Assembly: GCF_023101765.2 (NCBI RefSeq)
Contig: NC_064219.1
Span: 8,845,774-8,909,773, forward strand
Direction: 5' to 3'
Length of the DNA stretch: 64,000 nt
From: Spodoptera frugiperda
Lineage: Eukaryota > Arthropoda > Insecta > Lepidoptera > Noctuidae
The translations under genes were made by a program, and so were the position numbers. Position 1 is the stretch's first letter; each line of letters begins with the position of its first letter. Shown here piece after piece: positions 26,201 through 37,400 of this stretch. Under the pieces are notes generated by a model. That model was not told where the DNA came from, ran no database searches, and worked only from the letters and a program-made list of their open reading frames with translations.

Positions 26201-29200
26201 AACTAAAATTAACTTACGATGAGACGTGAATTCACGTGTAATAGATACGAAAGAGCGCTTTATTTTTTCATGTATTAACATCACTATTGTGATGCGGTAC
26301 TTCCTGTTAGGACATTGTGGCACTTAAATGTATTGATAGTACTTTGACAATATGGTCTAGTTGAGTTTACGCTACAGCGGCCATTGAAAGAGCATCACAT
26401 CATTTTATACAGCTGGGCGTCTCAATAAAATATACACAGGGAAATTCATTTTCAAGACAATCGATTTTAAAGCATTCAATATACAGTAAAACGTGATTTA
26501 TACAAAATTGATCCCTACGCAAAGAACGCCTCGTAAAACGTACGACTATAGATTCAAACTGGCGTTTATAAGAAAGCACACCAGACTTTATACTCCAATA
26601 GGTGTGTAGTAGATGTACAATATACATATACGTATACGTAGAGGAGTGGTTATCTACACAGATATTATATATAGCCGGCCAATACATACGACTAAGAGTA
26701 TTACGGATGTGCCTTCATATTAGCTATAGTTATGTATATGCGTAAGTTGGGGCATTATGCGGCTGATAGCGATGTTAACGCCCGTTCAGTTTTGCCAAGA
26801 AGTGTATTTTTGGAACGTGTCAATAAGTAAGTGTATAGTAAATTTAGCCTGGACACGTCATCACAAGAGGGCAGAGAATGATTGAATTCTCACTGTACGA
26901 ATTCGCGAGGCGACGTTTTACTTGTTTCTTTTGTTGTTAATTACCATAACTGGCATCAGGGTCACCTGTCGCGAATCACATGTACAATTCTCCAGTATTA
27001 TAAAAATGTAGGTATATGTAATATACAATGAGTGAATCAGCCTATACGTCGCTCATCGTTGCTAATTACTATTACGAGTTATGTACACTGACTTGATAGC
27101 ATAGTTTTCATACTTTACAAATAACTTATCAAGAAATTATTTTAAAAGTCAATCTTCGACAATTTTCACACAGTCGCTACCTTCGATTAGAGGTCACTTT
27201 ATTCACATTTTTTTGCCTTATCTTTTGTGTTGTTTTAATAATAAACAATAACCTTTTCTGACACAAACATAGCTTTTTATTCTATAATATTTGAGCTAGT
27301 TATGATGGGACTTATAGGTTACTTTAATTATAAGTGCTATTTAATTTGGTCGGAGAATGAACGTCCAAAGACATTGTAGGAATTCTTATTGTAGGGCATT
27401 ACACTGACATTTTGTAAGTATGCTATTAGGTATTTTGATTCAGTTCGAGCAATGCAAATACGTACAATAAAATAAAAAATTGATTCAATAAACCGACAAT
27501 ACAGATATTTTAAAACTAGCAGTTGTGTAAACAATAGGAACATAAAATTCAATGATGATAATATCAACGTAATTTTTATTGATTGTTGTCCATAGTAAAT
27601 GTTACAGTACATTCATTAAATGTGTAGTAGCTATCAAGAGAGGTGATTGTCTGTGCGTCACCATTGTAATTTTTTCGAGGATTGGTGCCATTTGATGCTA
27701 AAATCTAGGCTTAGAACAATACACGTTTCTCACTAAAATTGATATGCTTGACGCATAAAATATAACAGTAACTGGAAACTGTTGGATGTGTAGACTCGAA
27801 GATCGAGCTCAGTAGCGTGCCATTACAGACGCCTAACTATTGGCCGAATAATAATAATTATTGATCTCAATGACATTAAGATTTATATGGAGCTTCTGTC
27901 AAAAACCTAAATCGATCCAGAAATTTTAGATTTAGTTAATTAACATGGAGCTGACTATACTCCGACAATAGACGAAAACTCATCTCCAATCTTCCCAATT
28001 CTTCCCAATCATCAAATTCTTAACCCTAAAAGGTCGGCAAAGCACTTGTAACGTTTCTGGTGTTTCGGATGTTCATAGGCGGTGCCGGTTGCTTACCATC
28101 AGGTGACCCGTCTGCTCGTTTACCGGTTTATCTCTTATATTGCTTTCATAGTAATATTATCGAGTCTTTAAAATGCATAACAGGAGAGGAAATAACAGAA
28201 TAAGTTTAATGATATTTCCAGTATAGTAGGTGAGAGGTCGACTTTTCCGGATATCGCGGGATCATTTCTCACGAGGCGCGAGTAGCGTCAAGTCGTAAGA
28301 ACTATATTTTCATATCGATAGTTTTTTTTAGAGAATGTCGATGATTATGGTTTTCGCAATTAGGTAGTATATCGTTTGTATTAGTCCATAAATAATAAAA
28401 AAGTTAATTTCATCCCTGAACATTTTTTGTTTGTAATACACATGATGCATAGCTGGCTGCTAAAGCATTTTTTTTTAAATGGCGGGCGGTTTATGGCTCT
28501 GGGTTTCGGCATACTAAAAATGATAATAAAGGAATGAATTGTTATGGTGTTCAATAATTATCTAATGCATTTCATTTTATGCTATTATGGTTAACTTTAC
28601 ATCTGGACCCAATTAGTTGTATATTGAATTGATTAGGATATGGATTCTGAAATGTGTCCCTTGAAACCTTATTAACGAGTGGAGACACTATAAAAGAGAC
28701 ACATAATTAGATATTTAAAAAGTTAACATAAAAAAATGAACAATGGTGTTTGCAAATTATACGATAGAGATGAAAATGTGTGACATCTTTTGTGAAGCGT
28801 AAGAAACTATGAAAAGAAACTTAACGCAGATTTTAGCTCCCGATAAAAGGTCACAGATTCAAACAGATTTCGAATTTCTTTACAATTGTTATGAAATGAG
28901 CGTGTGTTATTATGACTTTTATTCTTGTTTATTTTTAAACAGCTAATCTTCTACTTAGTTTATTTTTTAATTTATGGAGACTAGTTCTTGATTTATTTAT
29001 TCAGACAGTTGGCGATTCGTATGCAATCTTGCAAAACCTAGATACATATAGATTTTAGTTTTAAAGAATAACTTAGTTTAAAACTAGATCTTTAAATCAA
29101 TTTAAACCTTGCTTACATAAATGTAATATGAAAGTTTAGAAAGCAAGTTCCAACGAATCGAACTATGTATCCAATAAGTAAAATTAATTTGGCAATGCAT

Positions 29201-32200
29201 TGCATGTACGCTATCTTGTCATGTAGATCTGCATACTTTACTACGCTCGTTTGGCAATGGTGAACCGCGTTGTGTGTTTGTCTGTCGGCGATTCCGTGGT
29301 CGTTTGTGTACGCAACAAAGCGTCGGTTCACTCAATGAACGTTTTCACAGACCCCAACACGTGGTTAAATCGAACTGCATGAATTTATTTTCAACTATGT
29401 AATCGGACAACAAACTTTAGTTCGTAATTCAACAAAAATACTTATTTACATAACAATTTTAATTCGTAATTTATTACAACTTCTATCCTTTTTGTTCCTT
29501 CGTGGTTAATTTGTGAGATAACAATGAAGCTAAATTAAATGCGGTATTTAACTTTACATTGGGTAACTATATGGATGGATAACTAAATCATTGTAAAAAC
29601 CACAACGTAAGTCATGGCTATTTTACTAACCAAACTTCCGTTTCAAGTTTACGAGTTCATACACACTGATTCTAGCGTGTTTAAAATAAATAACTAGGGT
29701 AGGGACAAATGTCATCGGCTTGCCTTCTAGGCGCGATGACAAATAGGTGTAAAGATTCAAAATACGGTTTGTGATAGCACTGTAATTCCTACAGTTATCT
29801 CTAGTTAACATAAACAATAGTTAACGGTGAAAATTATTGGACATTGTGAAATAATAACAATATATTCCACCGAGCAAATTGATAATAACTACATGAAATC
29901 CAAGATAGCAATGTGATTTCCGTAGTTCAGTAATATTTATGTTGTTGATGTTAACAAATTACAAAGATATTCCTAAGATTCTCTACTTGATTAAGTTTCA
30001 AAGTGAAGCATTAGGTAACGTAAGAAGGCCGTAGACTAGCAATTGGCAATGAATTTAATACAATTATACCAGCTAATAGTGTAGGTAATTGAGAGGAAAT
30101 GCACGTTTATGATTTCGCTCGTCGTAATCATTGATTCGTTATGACCATTGACCATATTGTTGTTAGGACGTTCCTTCTGGAAGGACCACAATGCACACAA
30201 TTAAGATTGTTGCTGACAACTACTGGTTCCTGTCATTTACGACAAAATGTAATGTAAAATACAGATACGCTAACTTAAAAAGAGTTCAAACAAGGTATTT
30301 TACAATGTTAAGCAGACTGTATGAATTTAATAAGAACCGCGAAAGGTTAGAAGCGCCTCGGGCCATCGATCTGTTAGCAATGAGTTAAATCAGAGAACCG
30401 ATTTTGTTGGAATTCACATTAGATAATAAAATGTCGCACTTTGTGTTCCTCAGATAAGGTAACGCGATAAGCTAAAGGCGAATTTATAATGACAGTACTC
30501 CTTTGAACAGTAACTGTTTCTATGCAAAACCGGTAACATTTTATAGGAAGCAAACATAATTAGAAAATCTGGACGCTGCCAGCCACAATAACCGTAAAGA
30601 TGGTTGCGTAACATAGGCTGAACAAACCGTCGATTAAACTGGAGTTTACGAAATAAGCATCGAGTGGCTGTGACCCTGTCGTTCACTCAATATCAGTTTT
30701 TATTGATAGGGGTTTTATTGTGGAGGGCTGTAGGGACCGGGCGACAGTTGTCGGTTATATCTAACACAGTCAGTATGAAGGGTTTGTTAATTACACCTAC
30801 TTAGAGAAACGAATGTTAAAATCGGTTGTTATTAATCCGATTACAGAACACTTCTTATACGAAATTATTCAATTTCATGACGTCGAATTGTAGAGGCCGC
30901 GAGAACACGATTTCGATTGTTTTAATCTATGCTTTTTAAACAAACGAATATTCTAGCGATGTTTTTAATGTAAACAGGTAAATCATATTCAACATGTTAA
31001 AAATCGGTCTGTTTCCAAAAGAAATAAGTTTATACTTCAAATATTAACTTTGAAGTTAAAGCATTTAAATTGAACTAATACATTTAATGAGGTACAAATT
31101 AGTAAATTTTGCTACTAAATGTGTAGTTAGTTGACAGAACATTGGTACGTGTGAAATTACGTCATGTGATTGTGACTAGCTATTATTATTCGTGCGAGAT
31201 ATAAAGAGGAAAATAGTAGTAAGAACAGTAAATTTTCAAAGCCAAAGTGCATCTATAATGAGTCAATATGAAAAAGTATACATTTAATTCTGTTATAGTA
31301 ATCTTTAAGTACAAGCTAGCACTAGATATTAAAAGTCAGACAAGGTACAGCCTATGCTTAAGTAATAGGTCAATGAACTCATACTTTCACATGACTGAAG
31401 GTTACATTAAACAAAATGAGGAGTTTTACATTTTCTGTCATGGCTATGAAATTAAAATTGTTAGTATATAGAGAATAGTATAATAATAATATGTTGAGAA
31501 GATGTGTTCTTGCTTTGGTTTGGGAATTAATAGCTACTAACATTTTTTGTTGAAGTTATTTGACGGTTTATATGAAAACTTGTTGAATACTCTTTACTTG
31601 TTACACTGATACAAGTGAGAGTAAAATTACAATATTATTTTACAATTATATGTTATGTTTTAGCAGAACATAAATATAACATTGTATCTTTTATTCCCTA
31701 CTGGGAGAAGCAGAGGTGAATATATTGTTTCATTAACTTTTTGCCCAATAATGTTATTTGTTTGACTGGAGGTAGAAGAGTTATAAACTATACATACATG
31801 AACTCATGCCTGTGTCCCATAAGAATAGGAGAGACAATGGAGTGCCAATTGCACCAAATCTTACATACTTACTTCTTCCGCTTCATCAACAGACATCAGT
31901 ATTCATTCACGCTCATTGGTTAAGGGTACTTTTAATTTGACCATTCTTTAATATATAGACAATCTTGTTGATCTATGGCTGTCTGAGGCGCCCTCTAACC
32001 ATTAATTGAATATTTTATACATTTTTCTATAGAAGTTCTTAGTTAGAATCTTTATAAGAAAATACCTACTTTTAAAGGAAAGTTTCAGGTATAAGTATCA
32101 ATCATTATATTGTTTACCTATTCTAGTATAACAACAGCAAGTCAGCGGATCAATATGAGACTAAAATAGATTGTTTTAAGTAACCTTGATACAAAAGAGA

Positions 32201-33365
32201 ATTGTTTGTATTGATATTGTTTATGTCTATCGATAAAGGCATTATCACACTTTTCTAGAACATTTATTGTTTCTTTAGCTTCATCACAAAGTTGATTTTG
32301 CTAAGGCCCTATGACATTAATAAAGTTCACAGCCAAAGAAAAAAATCCAAGGTAGTGAATGTGGGTCAAGTAATTCTTTGTCTGATACAAGTGTATTATG
32401 TATGCAGGCGTTTTGAGGTCAACACAAAAATGATAAATTCAGATACATGTGAAAAGAAAGTAAGTAAAACATAAGTTCAAACAGTATTTTTTCCATGCCA
32501 TCAAGAAGTGGTGGGAATACATAAATTAGTAAAATGCTCATGTTAACGGAAGCATTGATTAAATTATTATCACATACATATTCCTATAGGTAGGTATATT
32601 AAAATAGACTAACAATAAAAAATACTTTAACCCAAAAACAAAAGATTGAAAATAACATTTTGAGTGAGTGAGCCTATATGATAGGAAGTTAACATAAAAG
32701 GAAGAGCTAATTAACATTCGACGCGAGGTCCGCGGAGCGCGGCACGAGGCGCCCGCGCCCGGCTCCGCGGCTACACCAGCGACACCGAAGCGCCGGCACT
32801 AATACACTAAACATGACAAACCGAACTCTGATAACCTACAAATTCACTTATCTCATATTCCCGGTATACTTATTCAAGATCCAAGCATCACCGACCCCCG
32901 CATACACATAATACTTCCACCAAAATGTTTTGACAACATCGAATATAACCTAAAATCTCGCGTTGAAACCATCAAAACTACATCAAACAACCCCTAAAAA
33001 TCATAAATGCCATAAGATAATTGAAGGTGTTTCGTGTCTAACCATTTGGACGCAGATACGCAAGCCGATACAATGATACCTAGATGCAAATGCTAATGTC
33101 CTATTTGACGAATTTTGGTAAAATAAATATAACTTTCCCGCAAACAAGCCTTTGCCGCGATGTTTTACATGCTAACCTTTGCATTTATTTGAATTCAGAC
33201 GAGTAAAGAAATATAACAAACTGAACTAATTAATGTGAGCAATTAATGAAGGTACGACAATCAAAGCAAAGCACCGCTAGTCGGCTGGCGGTGAACCGGC
33301 GAAGCTACAACAAAAATAACCAATTATTGCCACTTACCGCCGACTCTGTACATATTCGCAGCCAT
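8117..33365 (-). CDS. MTA1-like: MTA1-like protein, NuRD complex subunit (5' part: first three coding exons)
   Basis: Metastasis-associated (MTA) family proteins are scaffold subunits of the nuclear NuRD deacetylase/remodelling complex. Exons on the minus strand, in order: 33365-33338 (starts MAANMYRVG, the family's N-terminus), 25035-24874 and 8224-8117. All three junctions are GT-AG and phase 1, and together they give 99 codons without a stop. Exon 2 encodes the start of the BAH domain, with the family signature IRRIEELNKT, then GNVEAKV and CFYRRRD and ending LADKHQ. Exon 3 (AQSEDSPIAMKLKKICLK onward) is assigned by strand, phase and strong splice sites (acceptor tttgcag, donor ctag/gtgagt); I do not match its residues to vertebrate MTA, so it may be an insect-specific or alternative exon. 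The ELM2, SANT and GATA-finger exons are not visible and should lie left of the window. Introns are 8.3 and 16.6 kb. The 5' end faces Sec23 across 1.08 kb. Exons 1-2 are near certain, exon 3 likely. Confidence 0.85.
9240..9296 (+). repeat. Lepidopteran interspersed repeat fragment
   Basis: The segment reads caatgcttcgccacgaatgg followed by gccggctcgaccaaagtg. It resembles a repeat tail I associate with moth genomes, where the same wording recurs. The full element boundaries are not visible. Confidence 0.4.
12117..12188. repeat. 72-bp near-perfect palindrome
   Basis: Two arms of 35 bp flank a 2-base centre (aa), with one mismatch. The arms begin caccaactgcat and end atgcagttggtg. It would form a long hairpin or cruciform. 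It may be a small fold-back element or a hairpin RNA source. Confidence 0.8.
12391..12946. mobile_element. Fold-back element with perfect 210-bp inverted arms
   Basis: Arm 12391-12600 and arm 12737-12946 are exact reverse complements over 210 bp by my reading, around a 136-bp spacer with unrelated sequence. The outer ends read atcccatcaaaaacatcctg on the left and its complement on the right. No target duplication is obvious. The wording resembles a moth repeat I have seen elsewhere, so I call it a non-autonomous fold-back/MITE-type element; it has no ORF. Confidence 0.8.
13448..13520 (-). repeat. tRNA-like sequence (degenerate tRNA or SINE head)
   Basis: Read on the minus strand it has a good D-arm (agctcagttggcagagc), a weak anticodon arm and a degenerate T-arm (ggatttgaatccc). 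Stem mismatches and a non-T base before the anticodon argue against a functional tRNA. It is probably a decayed tRNA-derived SINE head. Confidence 0.45.
13732..13881 (+). repeat. SINE, copy 1 (shared with 54787-54943)
   Basis: It shares the core tttttagtcagtaagagtct, then gcctc, aaggcgggagaag and an A-rich 3' end, with the copy at 54.8 kb. The wording matches a SINE family common in noctuid moths (recognised from memory). The A-rich end gives plus orientation. Confidence 0.7.
23951..23983 (+). repeat. 3' tail fragment of a common lepidopteran repeat
   Basis: The short piece cgtctgctcgtttgccacct ends in an A-run. The same tail (ccgtctgctcgtttaccggt) ends the longer copy at 27962-28135. Confidence 0.5.
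24874..25035 (-). CDS. MTA1-like: MTA1-like exon 2 (BAH domain start)
   Basis: This is a 162-nt exon between acceptor tgtctgcag (25036) and donor A/GTAAGT (24873). It encodes the N-terminal part of the bromo-adjacent-homology domain (residues about 10-63), including FETSSTSPYQIRRIEELN and CFYRRRDLPNPLIQLADKH. The match to MTA proteins is nearly residue for residue. Confidence 0.95.
25036..33337 (-). other. MTA1-like: MTA1-like intron 1
   Basis: This is an 8.3-kb AT-rich intron. It contains an interspersed repeat at 27962-28135 and a short GC-rich patch at 32720-32800, about 540 bp downstream of exon 1. I see no coding exon in it. Confidence 0.6.
27962..28135 (+). repeat. Lepidopteran interspersed repeat
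   Basis: The wording aaaaggtcggcaaagcactt, then gtaacgtttctggtgtttcg, gcttaccatcaggtgacccg and tctgctcgtttaccgg is typical of a very abundant lepidopteran repeat. This copy is moderately diverged; its tail matches the fragment at 23951. Confidence 0.6.
33338..33365 (-). CDS. MTA1-like: MTA1-like exon 1 (start codon exon)
   Basis: This is a 28-nt coding exon: ATG at 33365-33363, nine codons (MAANMYRVG) and one base of the next codon, then donor G/GTAAGTG at 33337. It joins exon 2 to make GD-C-VYFE, matching the family's GDYVYFE. It is too short for ORF finders. Confidence 0.9.
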
Positions 33366-34436
33366 TTTTATACACAATCACTATTCATTAACACTTAATT
33401 AATCTACATCTGACACAATTAATAACTATAACACTATGTAATTGAGCTTTTAACAATGTTTTTCATCACGTTAACTCCGGACGCCTTTCGCTGATCGCCA
33501 TTTTCTTTCACACTACTAATTTGGCCAGTGCGCAGTCGCACTTTTTGGCGTAAACTTCCTGCTCTTCAAACAAAGCAATGACATATCATTAATTTTGTAT
33601 CCACTAATTATAATAGTAGGTTTGTTCTTATTCCATTAAATACGAATTATTTTACAAATAATGTCCATAATTGAAATATAATTTACTATGTCCTAAAAAT
33701 AAAAAAATATTTCATTCAAGAACGTTTCATTACTACTCAGAATGCACGTCAGTAAACTGTTTATTCCACACACAAATTTCATAATTTGTTAAAACATTTC
33801 ACACGTTTTGTTATATTATCACTTTGAGCACTATTATTAAGTTTATTTATGTTTTTGGTAATTTAATTCCGATTAAACACGAGTTTTAATTTATTTTTTA
33901 CATTTTTTTTGTTCGTGTATGTGCGTAAAGGAACGCGTCACTTTTGGTCATAGACAAAGACGCTAAACACGTCTATGGTAAGTACTCTTTTGTCTCTGAC
34001 AAAACCGTAGACAAAACCATAAGCAATATGAAAGTTTTCTAATTTGGGATGAATTAAAAATAAAAAAAATATTTAGTGCAAAATACAATAGAAATAATGC
34101 CATGAAACTTTAACTGCTAAAATAAAAAATCTAAAATTCATCTATTTATGTGTTGCGTTTTCCAAAATGACGTGGCCATTGTGACAGCTGATTTCTCTAT
34201 GATTTTGACAATTGCCAAATCAGCCAGCCTCTCCCGTCTGCTGAAAATTGTTATAAAATTCCAATAACAACCAATTTCTGAATGAATACTAAATAAAACG
34301 CTAGTTTATTGCATATGTGGCTGGACTCGAGTTGCTGCAAGCAGACTTGGTACGTACAATATAGAAATAACAGATATATTAGTGTTTGTAATCCGCTATT
34401 TTAGAAATCTGTTAATTATCAATGTTTCACGTTTAG
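33366..34436. promoter_or_regulatory. Divergent promoter region, MTA1-like / Sec23
   Basis: The 1.08-kb AT-rich gap between the two start codons must hold both transcription starts. A likely 5' UTR intron of Sec23 is 34350-34436 (donor ttg/gtacgt, acceptor gtttag just before the ATG region). A CrebA/CREB3L-type site at 34168-34177 is listed separately. Confidence 0.55.
34168..34177 (+). promoter_or_regulatory. CrebA/CREB3L-type (UPRE-like) site upstream of Sec23
   Basis: TGACGTGGCC fits the TGACGTGG core recognised by the CREB3L/CrebA and XBP1/ATF6 group. CrebA-type factors are known activators of COPII genes, so a site about 270 bp upstream of the Sec23 ATG is meaningful. A chance match cannot be excluded. 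Confidence 0.5.
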
Positions 34437-34445
34437 ATCGGCGAT

Positions 34446-37400
34446 ATGGCCACGTATGAAGAGTTTATTCAGCAGAATGAAGATAGAGATGGAATACGTT
34501 TCACGTGGAATGTGTGGCCCTCGAGTAGAATCGAGGCTACTAGACTGGTGGTACCACTGGCATGTTTGTACCAGCCGCTGAAGGAAAGGCCAGATTTGCC
34601 ACCAATTCAGTATGAACCTGTGTTGTGTACAAGAAATACATGCAGAGCAATCTTGAATCCTATGTGCCAGGTGGACTACAGAGCCAAATTATGGTCCTGC
34701 AACTTCTGTTTCCAAAGGAACCCTGTGAGTAACATAGTTTTTAATTCTTGTATACATTAAACCTTCCTATATATTTAATGCTTAGTCGATACTATACTAA
34801 CTGCCTGCCATATGGAGTAATAAATAATATAAAATGAAATAAAAGGATAATGTTATGATAACACAATGCAATAAAAAGATTAGAGTTTAAAAGAAGCCTT
34901 AAAATCCTGTATAAATTAAATATTTATTTATTTTATATGATATCATCAATACTGATGGTTTAATGATAATCAAAATAGTTACACAGATATACCAATACAT
35001 TAAGTCTAATAGCATTCTAATAAGAATGATTTTTGAATAAATAGAAATAAAAACATATTTCTCATAAGTAAGATGTATTGTACATCCAATACAATCTGTT
35101 GAAAAATAAGTAGAATGTTGAAATACAAATTCCTTGGATTTACCTTTACCATGACTGGGCATGAATGATGTAATAAATGTTAAGTAATACTACAATCTAA
35201 GTTGAAGGTTGCTTGATTTATTTCCAAGAACATCTTTTGGGAGAATAGTAAAGTGTTGAGAGATGATTCACTCTTCATTATCTATCTTCTTGCTAAATGC
35301 TGAATAAGAATATGATTTTACCTACATAATATCATAGAGGGAGGCCCATATTTAGTAGTGGATGTCTTGTACCTGATATGAATTTTCTTCATACTTTTTT
35401 AATGTTAGTGTCCTCTTTATGTTTATGGTGTACAATAATGTATTTTGTATTGTATTGTAATGATAACATTTAACCCTATTTAATTAGTAACCAGTCTCAT
35501 CTGCAGATTTGTTTGTTTTGTGAAACTCAGTTGAAATTAAATTTTAATACATTTTATACAGAGTTCAAAATAAAATTTCTAATAAGCAAATCTACAGATA
35601 GATGAGTTATTGAGACTGGCCATAAGAGTACCACTAGTGAAATATATTTTGTTTGTAAATGGTGACAATGGATCAAAGTAGCTTCAATATAAATAAGACA
35701 AACTTACTAGTGAAAGACAGAGAGAACAATTGTTTTAACAGTTGTATCTTACACAATTTCTCAGGCAACTGTTATATAATATACATAAAAAACATCCTGC
35801 CAGTAGACTAATTATATTAAGGACTGAATGTGTTGAGAACATTTCAGTATGCACCTACATGTCACTACAGTCATCTTACAAAATCTATTTTAATGTTGCA
35901 AGTATACTTAGGCTATTAGGTGTAAGTCTTGTTGCATTTAAAACATCTATTTTAACAAAAATCTTAAAACATTTCAGTTCCCTCCGCAATATTCGGCGAT
36001 TTCGGAGCAGCATCAGCCTGCGGAGTTGATCCCCAACTTCTCCACCATAGAGTACACTATAACTCGGGCCCAGACGATGCCTCCCATCTATCTCCTCGTT
36101 GTGGACACTTGTTTGGATGAGGAGGAACTCGGAGCCCTGAAGGACTCTCTCCAGACTTCCCTCAGTTTGATGCCACAGAATGCTCTTGTTGGATTGATCA
36201 CATTCGGTCGTATGGTGCAGATTCATGAGCTTGGTAAGTTAATATTCCATGCAAGTGTCTGTTTATTCAGATGATTTGTGCTTGTTTCAACTTTGTAGAA
36301 ATATTGTAAATGTTTTATATATTCGAATTTGTTTTAAGATATTTTTCTTGATGATTTTATGGTTGCACCTTAAGTTGCGACTTAAGTAAAGTCTAGTTAG
36401 ACTCATATGTACTGTAAAGATGCATTTACAGTTGATTTCAACATTTTTGTTTGTCTATCACAAGTATTACATCAGACTACACTTCTATAGATGTGTAACT
36501 TTCACTTCCCATTATATGTTATCTACACTCTTTCATTTATTTCTAGTTAGAAAATTGATAAGAAAACAGATTGTTATTGTTATTGCATCATAAAATTTGT
36601 TATGTTCAATGTCTTATTCTGTACCTGTTTATTAATTTCAGGCACAGAAGGCATATCAAAATGCTACGTCTTCAAAGGCACGAAAGACCTGACAGCGAAA
36701 CAGATTCAAGAGCAGTTGGCGATCGGTCGTGTGAACGCTCCAAACCCACAGCAAAGACCAGGCGCCCCCGCACCGCAGCCACCAGCACACCGCTTCTTGC
36801 AACCTGTCAAAACATGTGATATGGCATTAACTGATCTGCTTGGCGAACTTGGAAGGGACCCATGGCCGTTAGGCGTAGGAAAGAGACCGCTACGTAGCAG
36901 TGGAGTTGCTCTCTCTTTGGCAGTTGGTCTCCTTGAAGTGACTTACCCTAACACTGGTGGTAGAATCATGCTGTTCCTCGGAGGACCGTGCTCCCAGGGC
37001 CCAGGTCAGGTGGTCAATGATGAGCTGAAGCAGCCCATTCGTTCCCACCACGACATTCACAAGGACAATGCTAAGTACATGAAGAAGGCTATCAAACATT
37101 ATGAAGCTCTGTCTCTGAGGGCGGCGACCAATGGCCATTCGATTGATATTTACTCTTGTGCTTTGGATCAGACTGGTCTTATGGAGATGAAGCAGTGTTG
37201 CAATTCTACTGGGTGAGTATACAGTACAATAAATAATTTAATCTTGTTCTTATTTCTAACTTGCAACCTATGCCTCGTTATCAAGAGTGTTGTTAATATT
37301 AGAATTAGAAATATCGTATTATTCACGTAACTATGAGCTTGATAAGCGTTATGTTAAACAGCTGATAGGCCATGTTTTCAAATGTGAATGATGCTTCACT

